A stretch of 64,000 bases of DNA from positions 62,001 through 126,000 of the forward strand of contig SOEU01000004.1 of the NCBI GenBank assembly GCA_021646415.1. The letters run 5' to 3'. Positions 45,043-54,245 of this stretch are shown one piece after another; position 1 is the first letter of the stretch; every line of letters begins with the position of its first letter. Below the pieces are notes generated by a model. It saw only the letters and a program-made list of their open reading frames with translations, ran no database searches and had not been told where the DNA came from. The stretch comes from Candidatus Brocadia sp. (lineage in GTDB: Bacteria > Planctomycetota > Brocadiia > Brocadiales > Brocadiaceae). A program made the translations under genes and the position numbers.

Positions 45043-46068
45043 TTACAAAGCCTTCAGGAACTCCACCAAATCCTGCAAATCTTGAGCACTCAGGTGTGAC
45101 GTCCTTCCATGCATGTCCTTATCATTTACCGTGTTGTTGATCGTGTCAATCAACGTCCTGGCACTCCCGTCATGGAAATACGTACCTGAAGCATAGATGT
45201 CCCTCAGGGTCGGTGTATCAAACTCCTTCACCAGGTCTAACCCAATGATCGGCGTATCACTCTCCTCTCCATAGGGATCCTCACCGGCATTCAATGCCTG
45301 CATGTTAAATACCTTACCCGGTGTTGACCTGAAACCCTTCACTCCTACACGACCGGTTCCCACATCATGGGTCTGTGCATCGCTAAATAAGGCCTTCGGA
45401 TCCATTGCATCACCAGGATGACACTCCGCACACCCTACATTCGGATCATTAAATAACTTCTCACCCCTCTTTGCAGCCTCTGTCAAACTGCCATCCGCAT
45501 TCCTGAACGGACTTCCCGTAAACTCCAATGCCCGAATGTAACAAATCAAAGACTCCAGCCTCTCCGGTGAAAAGTTCTCACTCCTGAACACAAACCCAGG
45601 GTCTCTTCCGCACACCCTGTCAAGAGAACTTGTTGCACCTACGATTTCATCCGGATGACCCGTAAACCCTTCATGCCTGAATGGAGGCAAATACCTTCCG
45701 CCACGGATATACTTTACATTCTTCCAGCTTCCCCATCCTTCATCTCCAAGGTCCCAGATCAAACCGGTCGTCTGTCCCCTCTCGTAATGGCAGCTGGCGC
45801 ATGCATACTCACCCTGTAACCCCCATGATGCGTCATTGAATATGAACTGCCCGTACCTCACCAACTCACTCTTAAAGGGTGAGTGTTTTACCCGGTAATG
45901 TACCTCAGGCACCGTCAATGGCTCGCCCCTGGGAAGAGGCTCCCACTCCGGCCCCGTCTGGATCGTTGCTATCACCTGTGGCGTACCCGCCATCAACTCT
46001 CCAGTTGTCACCACCCCTGCTATACCAAGGACTGCGACCAAGCCTAATTTTAAAGTCTTTGTAAACAT
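45043..46068 (-). CDS. Dihaem cytochrome c peroxidase/MauG-like protein
   Basis: A 341-residue periplasmic protein with a signal peptide (cleavage near MAGT, about residue 27) and two c-haem sites, CASCH at 90-94 and CAECH at 213-217, in the order of bacterial cytochrome c peroxidases and MauG. SFDTPTLRDIYASGTYFHDGSA-type sequence near the end is a family block (here EFDTPTLRDIYASGTYFHDG). Two extra cysteines (153, 176) are unusual. The codon use is regular, suggesting strong expression. It follows a 23-residue ORF whose stop is one base before its ATG, and a sigma-54-type promoter upstream. Confidence 0.88.
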   Translation of the reverse strand: MFTKTLKLGLVAVLGIAGVVTTGELMAGTPQVIATIQTGPEWEPLPRGEPLTVPEVHYRVKHSPFKSELVRYGQFIFNDASWGLQGEYACASCHYERGQTTGLIWDLGDEGWGSWKNVKYIRGGRYLPPFRHEGFTGHPDEIVGATSSLDRVCGRDPGFVFRSENFSPERLESLICYIRALEFTGSPFRNADGSLTEAAKRGEKLFNDPNVGCAECHPGDAMDPKALFSDAQTHDVGTGRVGVKGFRSTPGKVFNMQALNAGEDPYGEESDTPIIGLDLVKEFDTPTLRDIYASGTYFHDGSARTLIDTINNTVNDKDMHGRTSHLSAQDLQDLVEFLKAL

Positions 46069-46069
46069 G

Positions 46070-46141
46070 TTAAACCTCCTTCACTACATAAAAAATTGCA
46101 AATCCAAGAATGAGACCGACAAAAACAGTAAAACACATCAT
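46070..46141 (-). CDS. 23-residue membrane peptide ORF upstream of the cytochrome
   Basis: Reads MMCFTVFVGLILGFAIF and six more residues ending in KEV: one hydrophobic helix of about 17 residues. It has a strong AAGGAGG ribosome site 7 bases before the ATG, and its stop codon (46070-46072) is one base before the cytochrome ATG, so the two are tightly coupled; the cytochrome ribosome site lies inside the end of this ORF. It is too short for normal gene calling. It could be a small subunit that anchors the cytochrome or a leader peptide. Confidence 0.65.
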   Translation of the reverse strand: MMCFTVFVGLILGFAIFYVVKEV

Positions 46142-46270
46142 AATTTATCCTCCTTCCGTTATTTCACTTGCTAAACAGTTCCTCCGGAATCACCTCCTTT
46201 CATTCGGGTTCAATTTCCTTTCATTTCCCCTATATTCTCTGTCGTAGGTGAATATCTGTCCTATAGAATT

Positions 46271-46286
46271 AGCAATGAGAGTGCCA
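46271..46286 (-). promoter_or_regulatory. Sigma-54 promoter TGGCACTCTCATTGCT
   Basis: Read on the minus strand, TGGCAC-N5-TTGCT matches the -24/-12 consensus with the right GG and GC spacing. It lies about 130 bases upstream of the small ORF and dihaem cytochrome. RpoN promoters need an NtrC-type activator, and the gene for one is next in line upstream. Confidence 0.75.
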
Positions 46287-46350
46287 GGATAAATCCAATT
46301 GGGTATTTAGTTCTACAACTATTTATAAATTCATAACTTAAAGAGATTCA

Positions 46351-46406
46351 AAACAAAGTTGTTTGTGTTTTTTAGAAATCGGTAACACTTGAAATTTGAC
46401 TGGTGT
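46351..46406 (-). promoter_or_regulatory. Candidate activator-binding dyads upstream of the sigma-54 promoter
   Basis: AAACAA-AG-TTGTTT (46351-46364) and a longer ACAC...GTGT dyad (46385-46406) lie 65-135 bases upstream of the -24 element, the usual range for NtrC-type enhancer sites. The match is to position and symmetry only. The rest of the gap 46142-46630 has no other gene. Confidence 0.35.
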
Positions 46407-46630
46407 AAGTCTGGAATGCTTCCTGGTAAGAATAAATTTTGTATTAAGCCTTGAAAATATAGGACTTAGAAAAGTGCCTAAATGTGGGCACCGTCTCGCC
46501 CATTCACTGGCAGGAACATTTTTTTATATGTAGTTTACCGCAGAGGACGCAGAGAACACAAAAAAAATAAAAGAGAGAAATACTTCATTTTATTTTATTA
46601 TAGCCATGCTCAGTCAGAATGGGATTGCTG

Positions 46631-48040
46631 CTATGCAGATGTCTGTTCAGTGGCGGGGATATTGGTTTTTGTTATGTTATACTTAACGAGCTTATTTTGA
46701 AGCGTAGTACGAGGTATCCGCAATATTTCTGACATGCGTACCTGGTTACCGTTTGTCTTCTGATAAGCCCACAAAAGAAGCTTTCGTTCAGCTTCGCTAA
46801 GGGTTTCTTGCAGGTCCAAGGAGTCAATCGTAGAAAGTTCAATAGGGAATATACCAGAAGAGGTCTCTCCCTGCGTTAAATTTTGTGGGAGATTTTTTGG
46901 GAGAATTGCACCAGATGTACAAAACGCTACGGCATGTTCCACAGCATTTTCTAATTCGCGGATGTTTCCAGGCCAATTATACGATAACAGCAAATGAAGC
47001 GCTTCCTGAGAGATTGAATTAATCACGACACGTTGCTGTGCGGCATATTTTTTCATAAAGTAATTTACCAGGAGTGGTATATCTTCTTTCCTTTCCCTTA
47101 AGGGTGGAAGATGAAGAGTGACTACATGAAGTCGATAATACAAGTCTTCACGAAATCGCCCTTCCTGGACAAGCTTTTTAAGGTCTTTTTTGGTTGCGCA
47201 AATAACTCGGACATTGACGGGAATCGTTTCCTCACCTCCAACGCGTTCAAATTCCCGTTCCTGAAGGACTCGCAGGAGTTTCACTTGCATTTCTAATGGA
47301 ATATCATCTACGTCATCGAGAAATATCGTGCCTCCATCGGCGAGTTCAAAACGGCCCCGCCTCGTTTTTATCGCACCGGTAAAAGAACCCTTCTCATGTC
47401 CAAAGAGTTCGCTTTCCAGGATTTCCTTGTTTAAAGAGGCGCAACTGAGCTTTATAAAAGGCCCATTCCGCCGGTTACTATTGTAATGAATAGCCCCAGC
47501 TGTAAGTTCCTTTCCGGTGCCGCTCTCTCCCTGAATAAGGATTGTGGTATCACGATTGGATACCGTGTTTATAATTTCAAACACGTGCTTCATAGCATCG
47601 CTGCTTCCTATCATATTGTCGTAACCATATCGGCTCATAACCTGTTGTTTCAGTAAAATGTTTTCTGCAACCGTGTCTTTGTGTTTGAGTGCCTTCTGGA
47701 GTTTAATCATTAATTCTTCCAGGGAAAAGGGCTTCGTTACGTAATCATACGCCCCTGCTTTCATTGCTGTAACAGCACTTTCAATGGAACCATAAGCAGT
47801 CATGATGATAACAACCATATCGGGTGATGATTTTTTTATCTCCTTCAAAAAATCTATCCCATCCATCTTGGGCAGGCGCAAATCTGTTATTACCGCATCG
47901 AAGTTTGTTGATTGCAGTACCCTGAGACCTTCAGTGGCATTTGACAAACAAGTGACGGCATATCCCTCTTTCACTAATTTATCTTCAAGGGATACACGCA
48001 TAAGTTTTTCATCATCAACAATTAGTATTTTGCTTTTCAT
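46631..48040 (-). CDS. NtrC-family sigma-54-dependent response regulator
   Basis: A 469-residue activator in three parts: receiver domain (1-120, phospho-acceptor Asp53 in [12 protein letters not shown], Lys in YVTKPFS), AAA+ domain (about 140-375, Walker [29 protein letters not shown] with the sigma-54-contact GAFTGA, Walker [10 protein letters not shown]) and a Fis-type helix-turn-helix at the end. The start at 48040 is chosen because the receiver begins there; an in-frame extension upstream overlaps the kinase gene. It lies 11 bases after the kinase gene, so the two form a pair. Confidence 0.95.
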   Translation of the reverse strand: MKSKILIVDDEKLMRVSLEDKLVKEGYAVTCLSNATEGLRVLQSTNFDAVITDLRLPKMDGIDFLKEIKKSSPDMVVIIMTAYGSIESAVTAMKAGAYDYVTKPFSLEELMIKLQKALKHKDTVAENILLKQQVMSRYGYDNMIGSSDAMKHVFEIINTVSNRDTTILIQGESGTGKELTAGAIHYNSNRRNGPFIKLSCASLNKEILESELFGHEKGSFTGAIKTRRGRFELADGGTIFLDDVDDIPLEMQVKLLRVLQEREFERVGGEETIPVNVRVICATKKDLKKLVQEGRFREDLYYRLHVVTLHLPPLRERKEDIPLLVNYFMKKYAAQQRVVINSISQEALHLLLSYNWPGNIRELENAVEHAVAFCTSGAILPKNLPQNLTQGETSSGIFPIELSTIDSLDLQETLSEAERKLLLWAYQKTNGNQVRMSEILRIPRTTLQNKLVKYNITKTNIPATEQTSA

Positions 48041-48051
48041 TTGAAAAATGT

Positions 48052-49986
48052 TCAGTCTCCTCTGCGACTGGGAAGACATACCTGAAAGGTAGTCCCTTCC
48101 CCCACATTACTTCCTATACGGATTTCCCCGCGGTGGTCCTCGATAATCCTCTTCGATATTGCCAATCCCATCCCCAGCCCTTTTTCACCTTCTTTGTTTT
48201 TCGTGGTAAAAAAAGGTTCGAAAATCTTATCCATAATTTCTCCCTGGATGCCGCAGCCGGTGTCACTAATACAAACGGCAACACACCCTTCATGTCTCTT
48301 GCAAGTATCTGTCTTTATGGTCAGTGTTCCCCCGTCTGGCATACTCTCAATGGCATTAACCAGCATATTGATGAATACCATAGATACGTGGTCCACATCT
48401 ATAAAAACCGGTGGAAGGGATTCGTTGAGTTCTTTCTGAATACGCACAAGGCTGGGTTCAATCCTGTGCTCTACAAACTCGAGAGAATTATTTATGACCA
48501 CGTTAATATTGTTTTCAGAAAAGCGCAGTGTATAGGGTCGGGAAAATGTTAAAAGGCGTTTTACAATCAATTCCACCCGCTTTAGTCCTTCCAGCATAAG
48601 AGTGGCGTATTTCTTCGTTTGCGGGACATTTTCCGGTTCGTGTTCAATCATGCTGGCAAAGTTCTGCAAACCACCCAATGGGTTATTGATTTCATGGGCC
48701 ACCTCGGCTGCAAGCTCTCCTACCGCAGCGAGGCGTTCAGCGCGCAACAACTGTGCCGTTCGTTCCTCTACCTTTTGTTCCAGATTCGAATACGACTCTT
48801 TCAGTTTTGTGGCCATGTGATTAAATTCCCTGGCAAGAAGACCCACCTCATTTTCCGATAGAATCGATATACGATGGTCAAGATTTCCTGAACCAATAGC
48901 CTTTGCCCCCTGCGCCAGTTGTAATATAGGCTGTGTGATCCGGTTGGTGAATGAAATGCCAAGAGCAATGACCACGGTAATACAAACAAAGATCAGCACG
49001 ATAACACGGTTTTTCAGTTTTTCAACCGCGGCAAATGCCTCTGTTAAATCCTGTTTTGCCACAAGTCCCCAATTGAGAACGGGGATGTGCCGGTAGGCAG
49101 AAAGTACGGGAACATTCCTGTAGTCTACAGATTCTTTAATCCCTTCTTCGCCACCGGAGCTTAACACCGAAGGGATATCCAGGGTAGAATGGATGGGGCT
49201 GGTAAATTGCAAGGCCGCTCCCTCCTTATGACGAAGGTCATTTAAATAGACAATGGTATTCCCTTCTCTCCTCACCAGGAGTGTTTCTCCTGTTGTTCCC
49301 ATTCCTGGCCAGTTGCGAATCACCGGTTCAACGCTGTTTTTCACATTAACATCCAATAATATGGCGCCAATGATAATGTCGCTGCTTTCCAGGGTAATGG
49401 TATCTGTCATGCAAACCGGGCAAAAATACGTCATACAATTCTGGTCGGTCAGTTCAGAGGTATGGATATCCTTCACTGCTACCTCTTTTTCCCCCAGGAT
49501 ATCTATGTAACTGCTAAATGAATCCAGGGTTTTACCCACGATCCCGGGGTATGTGGATATAACCACCTCCCCATTTGCGCCGTCTATTATAGAGATAACG
49601 TTGTAATGTTTATAAAACTGCTTCAGGACATGAAGATTGTCTAAAATTCGTTCGTAATTTATCCGGCCGGCTTCTGATTTTCTCAACTCATCGATACTTT
49701 CAAATCTTCTCCTCTGTTGTAAAAGACTTGTTGCTGCCGCAGCAAGCACCTTGTTGCGGGCAATTACCGAGGTATCTGTCAACCGCTCTTCCAGCCAATT
49801 GTTCAGCTCGCTTTTTTTCAGATCAGCAATGGAGGTCAATTGTTCGATCATCCGCTGTTCAATGGCGTTCTTACTACTGTAATATTCCACGACACAAACA
49901 AACAATAATGGAACAGTGGTTAAAAGACAGATATAAGAGATGAGTTGTATCTTAATACTTTTGAAGATGTTTCTGTAGTAATTCAT
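48052..49986 (-). CDS. Membrane sensor histidine kinase
   Basis: A 644-residue kinase. Membrane helix 1 (about 10-30), a large periplasmic region (about 31-325, two-lobed sensor type), helix 2 (about 330-350), HAMP domain (about 351-405), a coiled coil (SNLEQKVEERTAQLLRAERL), HisKA with the phospho-His in EVAHEINNPLGGLQNF, and a HATPase domain (N-box INMLVNAIESMPDG, DTGCGI, GLGMGLAISKRIIEDH). It is the partner of the NtrC-type regulator. The signal is unknown; a redox or nitrogen signal would fit the cytochrome it probably controls. Confidence 0.95.
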   Translation of the reverse strand: MNYYRNIFKSIKIQLISYICLLTTVPLLFVCVVEYYSSKNAIEQRMIEQLTSIADLKKSELNNWLEERLTDTSVIARNKVLAAAATSLLQQRRRFESIDELRKSEAGRINYERILDNLHVLKQFYKHYNVISIIDGANGEVVISTYPGIVGKTLDSFSSYIDILGEKEVAVKDIHTSELTDQNCMTYFCPVCMTDTITLESSDIIIGAILLDVNVKNSVEPVIRNWPGMGTTGETLLVRREGNTIVYLNDLRHKEGAALQFTSPIHSTLDIPSVLSSGGEEGIKESVDYRNVPVLSAYRHIPVLNWGLVAKQDLTEAFAAVEKLKNRVIVLIFVCITVVIALGISFTNRITQPILQLAQGAKAIGSGNLDHRISILSENEVGLLAREFNHMATKLKESYSNLEQKVEERTAQLLRAERLAAVGELAAEVAHEINNPLGGLQNFASMIEHEPENVPQTKKYATLMLEGLKRVELIVKRLLTFSRPYTLRFSENNINVVINNSLEFVEHRIEPSLVRIQKELNESLPPVFIDVDHVSMVFINMLVNAIESMPDGGTLTIKTDTCKRHEGCVAVCISDTGCGIQGEIMDKIFEPFFTTKNKEGEKGLGMGLAISKRIIEDHRGEIRIGSNVGEGTTFQVCLPSRRGD

Positions 49987-49992
49987 AAAAAT

Positions 49993-50409
49993 CTATTTTA
50001 AGAGCAATATCCCGCCTAAAATAAGTAACATACCTGCTACCTTGGACAGAGTCACCTCCTCGCCCAGGAAAATCCAACCCAAAAGAAATGTAAATAACGG
50101 GTAACAGCTTGTAATGGGAATAACCCTAGATATCTCACCCATCTTGAGCGCCTTGTAAAATATCAATTGTGCTACAACACCTGCCAGAATACCAGCAAAG
50201 ATAAGAAAGAAAATCGATTTAACCCCCATCTTCCCAAAAGATGGAAACTGAGGTGTAAAAGCGATAAGGATTACAACACCCAGAAAAACGCCTGAGCATC
50301 TTACCAGGTACGCTGCTGTGGGTTCAACGGACGAGAGTCCTACCTTTTCCAGAAAAGGCACGAATCCCCAAATAAAGGCCGTAAGTAAGGCAAGGAAAAA
50401 TGTTTCCAT
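49993..50409 (-). CDS. EamA-type membrane protein
   Basis: A 138-residue protein with about four or five hydrophobic helices, the half-length EamA (DMT superfamily) form: FLALLTAFIWGFVPFLEKVGL, then FAGILAGVVAQLIFYKALKMG and PLFTFLLGWIFLGEEVT. Such half-length forms usually work as dimers in small-molecule export. ATG 50409 has GGAG upstream; the open frame extends 20 codons further. It lies six bases before the sensor kinase gene and is probably in the same transcript. Confidence 0.85.
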   Translation of the reverse strand: METFFLALLTAFIWGFVPFLEKVGLSSVEPTAAYLVRCSGVFLGVVILIAFTPQFPSFGKMGVKSIFFLIFAGILAGVVAQLIFYKALKMGEISRVIPITSCYPLFTFLLGWIFLGEEVTLSKVAGMLLILGGILLLK

Positions 50410-50678
50410 GAAAGTACTCCAAAAATAGGTGGCTTTCCTCAGAGAATTAAAATTATTAATATTAAGCAACGAATTAACGCCGATAAGGATACATATAACA
50501 AATGTACGGTGTAAAGTCGCACGATTATATGAAAATCCAGGAAAAATTTCTTTAGCAATATTTTCATGGCCTTTTCGATGTCTTGATATATTTTGTCCTC
50601 TTATGATTTTACCAGTATTTTTCAGGCATTCAAGACAATTTGAAGCTTGTATGTTTTCATCAAATCTGATATGTTTTT

Positions 50679-53462
50679 ATGACGATGAGTAATCAAAATC
50701 CGGAACAAAGAGCACGAGACCATATTGATAAGCAACTCACTGCCTGCGGCTGGCTTATTCAGAAAAAGAACAGGATTAATCTTCATGCGGGAATTGGAGT
50801 TGCGGTTCGTGAGTATCTGACTGATGCGGGGGTAGCCGATTATGTTCTGTTTGTTGATGGGAAACCCGTTGGTGTTATTGAAGCCAAGCGTGAGGAAGAA
50901 GGACACCGCCTCACCGTTCATGAAGTACAATCTGAAGAATATGGCTCATCAAAACTCAAATACTTGCATAACGAAAAACTCCCGTTTGTATATGAAAGCA
51001 CAGGCGAAGTAACCCGGTTTACCGACTTCAGAGACCCCAAGCCACGCTCAAGACCGGTATTTTCCTTTCACCGCCCGGAAACCTTCCGTGAAAGGCTGAA
51101 GAAATCGAAATCGCTCCGTGGCAGTTTGCTTGACCTGCCAGCGCTACCTGTTGAAAGATTGCGTGATTGCCAGATCAAGGCCATCAACAACCTTGAAATA
51201 TCTTTCAAAGACAATAGACCGAAGGCGTTGATTCAGATGGCAACGGGTTCCGGAAAAACCTATACCGCCATCACGTTTATCTATCGTTTACTGAAATACA
51301 CCCAGGCAAAACGTATATTGTTTTTAGTTGATACCAGAAATCTGGGCGAACAGGCAGAACAGGAATTCATGGCGTATCAGCCAAATGACGACAACCGCAA
51401 GCTCACCGAGTTGTATGGTGTGCATCGTTTGAAATCAAACAACCTCCCTTCCGACAGCCAGGTTTACATCAGCACCATTCAGCGATTGTATTCCATTCTG
51501 AAAGGAACGGAACTGGAGGAAAGCGCTGAGGAACAAAATCCGAACGAGAAAAGATGGCAGCCGAAAGAAGTCCCGCCTGTTGAATACAACGAAAAATTGC
51601 CGACTGAATTCTTTGATTTTGTGGTGATTGACGAATGCCACCGCAGTATTTACAACCTGTGGAAGCAGGTGCTGGAATACTTTGACGTGTTTCAGGTGGG
51701 ATTAACCGCAACACCTGACCAACGCACGGTGGCTTACTTTGACCAGAACCTGGTCTCGGAATATGCTCACGAAATGGCTGTGGCTGACGGTGTGAATGTA
51801 GGTTACGATGTATTTCTTATTGACACGCGAATTACTCAACAGGGCGCTACCTTCTGGAAGGGCGCATACATAGAGCATCGTGAGCGATTGAGCAGGAAGA
51901 AACGACTGGAGTTGCAGGATGAGGATGAGACTTATACCGCCCAGCAGTTGGACAGGGACGTGGTGAATCCGAATCAGATCCGCACGATCATTCGCACGTT
52001 CAAAGAACATCTGCCCGAAATATTTCCCGACCGCTACAATGGACAAGGCGAATTTGAAGCGCCCAAGACACTCATCTTCGCCAAGACCGATTCCCATGCT
52101 GACGACATCATTCAGATCGTCCGTGAGGAGTTTGCCGAAGGGAATCATTTCTGTAAAAAAGTGACTTACAAAACAACTGAAGACCCGAAGACCGTGCTGG
52201 CGCAATTCCGCAACGAATATTATCCGAGGATTGCCGTTACGGTTGACATGATTGCCACCGGCACGGATGTAAAGCCATTGGAATGTTTGCTTTTCATGCG
52301 TGATGTAAAAAGCCGGAATTATTTTGAACAGATGAAGGGGAGAGGCACTCGAACCGTTCCCTTCGATGACCTGAAAAAGGTCTCGCCTTCTGCCAAATAT
52401 ACCAAAGACCATTTTGTGATCGTTGATGCCATCGGCGTTACAAAAAGTCTGAAAACCGACAGCCGTCCACTGGAAAAGAAGCCCGGTGTGCCTTTAAAAG
52501 ATTTATTGGCAGCCATTGCCGTAGGCGCGCGGGACGAAGAGTTGTTCACCTCTGTTGCCAACCGTCTGACACGGCTGGAAAAACAAATTACCGATAAAGA
52601 GAAACGGCAATTTTCTGAAAAGACCAATGGCAAAACCATTTCGCAGGTGGTAAAAGACTTGTTGAATGCCTTCAATCCTGACGTCCTGGAAGATTTGCGC
52701 TCGAAAGTAGAACAGGAAAATCCTGACGCAGCGCCCGTTGTGAAGGAAGAAAAATACAACCATCTGAAAACCGAACTGCAGAACAACGCAGCAAAGGTAT
52801 TTACCGGTGAGTTGAATGAATACCTTGAAAATGTCCGCAAGGCGCACGAACAGAAGATTGATATGCAGAACCCCGATACCGTAACTGCCGTGGGTTGGGA
52901 CAGAGACAGTAAAACAAAGGCGGAAATCATCGTACATGATTTCAAGTCATGGATGATGCAGCACAAGGATAAAATTACTGCCTTGCAGATATTTTATGCG
53001 CAGCCTTATCGCAGGCGTGAACTCACCTACGCCATGATTAAAGAGGTGCTGGAAAGATTGAAGGCAGAGAAGCCCGTGCTTGCGCCCATGCAGGTGTGGC
53101 GCGCATACGAGCAACTGGAAAAAGCAAACGGCTCACCGAGAAATGAACTGATTGCATTGGTCTCTTTGATCCGTAAAGTTTCAGGTATGGATAAGACGCT
53201 GACGGCTTACGACAAAATCGTGGACAAAAATTTCCAAAACTGGGTGTTTAAGAAACAGGCGGGCGCATTGAAGTTTACAGAAGAACAGATGCAATGGTTG
53301 CGGATGATAAAAGACCACATCGCCACCAGCATCCATCTGGATGCCGATGACCTGGATTACACACCCTTTGATGCCGCAGGCGGCAAGGGGAAGATGTATC
53401 AGCTTTTTGGCGACAAGATGAATGAGATTATAAACGAACTCAACGAGGCATTGGCGGCATGA
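50679..53462 (+). CDS. hsdR: Type I restriction enzyme R subunit
   Basis: HsdR is the motor and nuclease of the type I restriction complex. The 927-residue protein has a PD-(D/E)xK nuclease near the start (VADYVLFVDGKPVGVIEAKREE, about 52-73), helicase domain with Walker A QMATGSGKTYT (about 185-195) and DECHRS (about 320), helicase motif VTVDMIATGTDVKPLE, and the C-terminal domain for assembly with HsdM. It is intact. It comes first in the cluster, with hsdS and hsdM further along; a 780-base repeat cluster follows it. Confidence 0.95.
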   Translation: MTMSNQNPEQRARDHIDKQLTACGWLIQKKNRINLHAGIGVAVREYLTDAGVADYVLFVDGKPVGVIEAKREEEGHRLTVHEVQSEEYGSSKLKYLHNEKLPFVYESTGEVTRFTDFRDPKPRSRPVFSFHRPETFRERLKKSKSLRGSLLDLPALPVERLRDCQIKAINNLEISFKDNRPKALIQMATGSGKTYTAITFIYRLLKYTQAKRILFLVDTRNLGEQAEQEFMAYQPNDDNRKLTELYGVHRLKSNNLPSDSQVYISTIQRLYSILKGTELEESAEEQNPNEKRWQPKEVPPVEYNEKLPTEFFDFVVIDECHRSIYNLWKQVLEYFDVFQVGLTATPDQRTVAYFDQNLVSEYAHEMAVADGVNVGYDVFLIDTRITQQGATFWKGAYIEHRERLSRKKRLELQDEDETYTAQQLDRDVVNPNQIRTIIRTFKEHLPEIFPDRYNGQGEFEAPKTLIFAKTDSHADDIIQIVREEFAEGNHFCKKVTYKTTEDPKTVLAQFRNEYYPRIAVTVDMIATGTDVKPLECLLFMRDVKSRNYFEQMKGRGTRTVPFDDLKKVSPSAKYTKDHFVIVDAIGVTKSLKTDSRPLEKKPGVPLKDLLAAIAVGARDEELFTSVANRLTRLEKQITDKEKRQFSEKTNGKTISQVVKDLLNAFNPDVLEDLRSKVEQENPDAAPVVKEEKYNHLKTELQNNAAKVFTGELNEYLENVRKAHEQKIDMQNPDTVTAVGWDRDSKTKAEIIVHDFKSWMMQHKDKITALQIFYAQPYRRRELTYAMIKEVLERLKAEKPVLAPMQVWRAYEQLEKANGSPRNELIALVSLIRKVSGMDKTLTAYDKIVDKNFQNWVFKKQAGALKFTEEQMQWLRMIKDHIATSIHLDADDLDYTPFDAAGGKGKMYQLFGDKMNEIINELNEALAA

Positions 53463-54245
53463 GATGAATGACAGAAATCCTACAGCGTGTTTGGGTTTGT
53501 AATCTGCAACCAAATAGTTTGTTCGCTGGCAACGTTGGAAATTCAAATCGGCTTGGAGATTAAATAAAGCGCTGGCGGCGTAATCCCGAAGGGATGCTAT
53601 GATTATAGCAATGCATTATGAAAACGCATTTGAATCCCGTATGGATGACATAAAAAATTTCACCCCTTCGGGGGTTGTTTTCAAATTTAGGTGGTCAATT
53701 ACGCAACCATAGTCAAATAAATCTGATTTTAGAAATTTAAGCGCCAGAATAGGGCTTAAAACTGGGGAGCTCTATAAAAATTTTTCGAAAAATAGATTTT
53801 TTGACTAGATAAACATTCCACGCCCCTGGTGCTAATGAGTATATACAGCATCACTATAGCTGCAGGGCAGCGATATGTTTATAGAAAAAACAAACCAATG
53901 AGCCAAAATAGCTCCATAGGAGCGAAATGTAAATGGTGAGAGAACATATCACCCCTACGGGGTTGCATATATGGAGGGAATTACACGACTATAAACATCC
54001 CGCACCTCTGGTGCTGATAAGTATGTACGGTACACTATAGCTGTGAAGCAATGACATGTTTATAGGATTAAAATCTCATTTGATAGTAATTCGATAGGCA
54101 GGGGTTGTTTCAATCGTAACTCCTTAATTAACAACCATTTTTTTATTTGATGGTTATTTGATAGATATCCCGTATTGGTCCCGTATTAATTCCGATTTGT
54201 TTACAATATTGTTCCGGTATTTACCCATAAAAAAGCCGTATAAAA
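53463..54245. repeat. Hairpin repeat cluster between hsdR and hsdS
   Basis: A 783-base stretch without a gene, filled with short hairpins such as ACCCCTTCGGGGT-type, GCTCC(ATA)GGAGC, GCTGCAGGGCAGC and CACCCCTACGGGGT, joined by ACATGTTTATAG-type spacers. A block at 53815-53932 is repeated with about 75% identity on the far side of hsdS (55818-55934), and 42 bases (53848-53889 against 55853-55894) differ at one position only. The two sites are in the same orientation. Confidence 0.8.

Noticed and set aside
51702-52966. Long minus-strand open frames (up to 236 codons) opposite hsdR
   Set aside because: Antisense shadows of hsdR codon bias; no motif.
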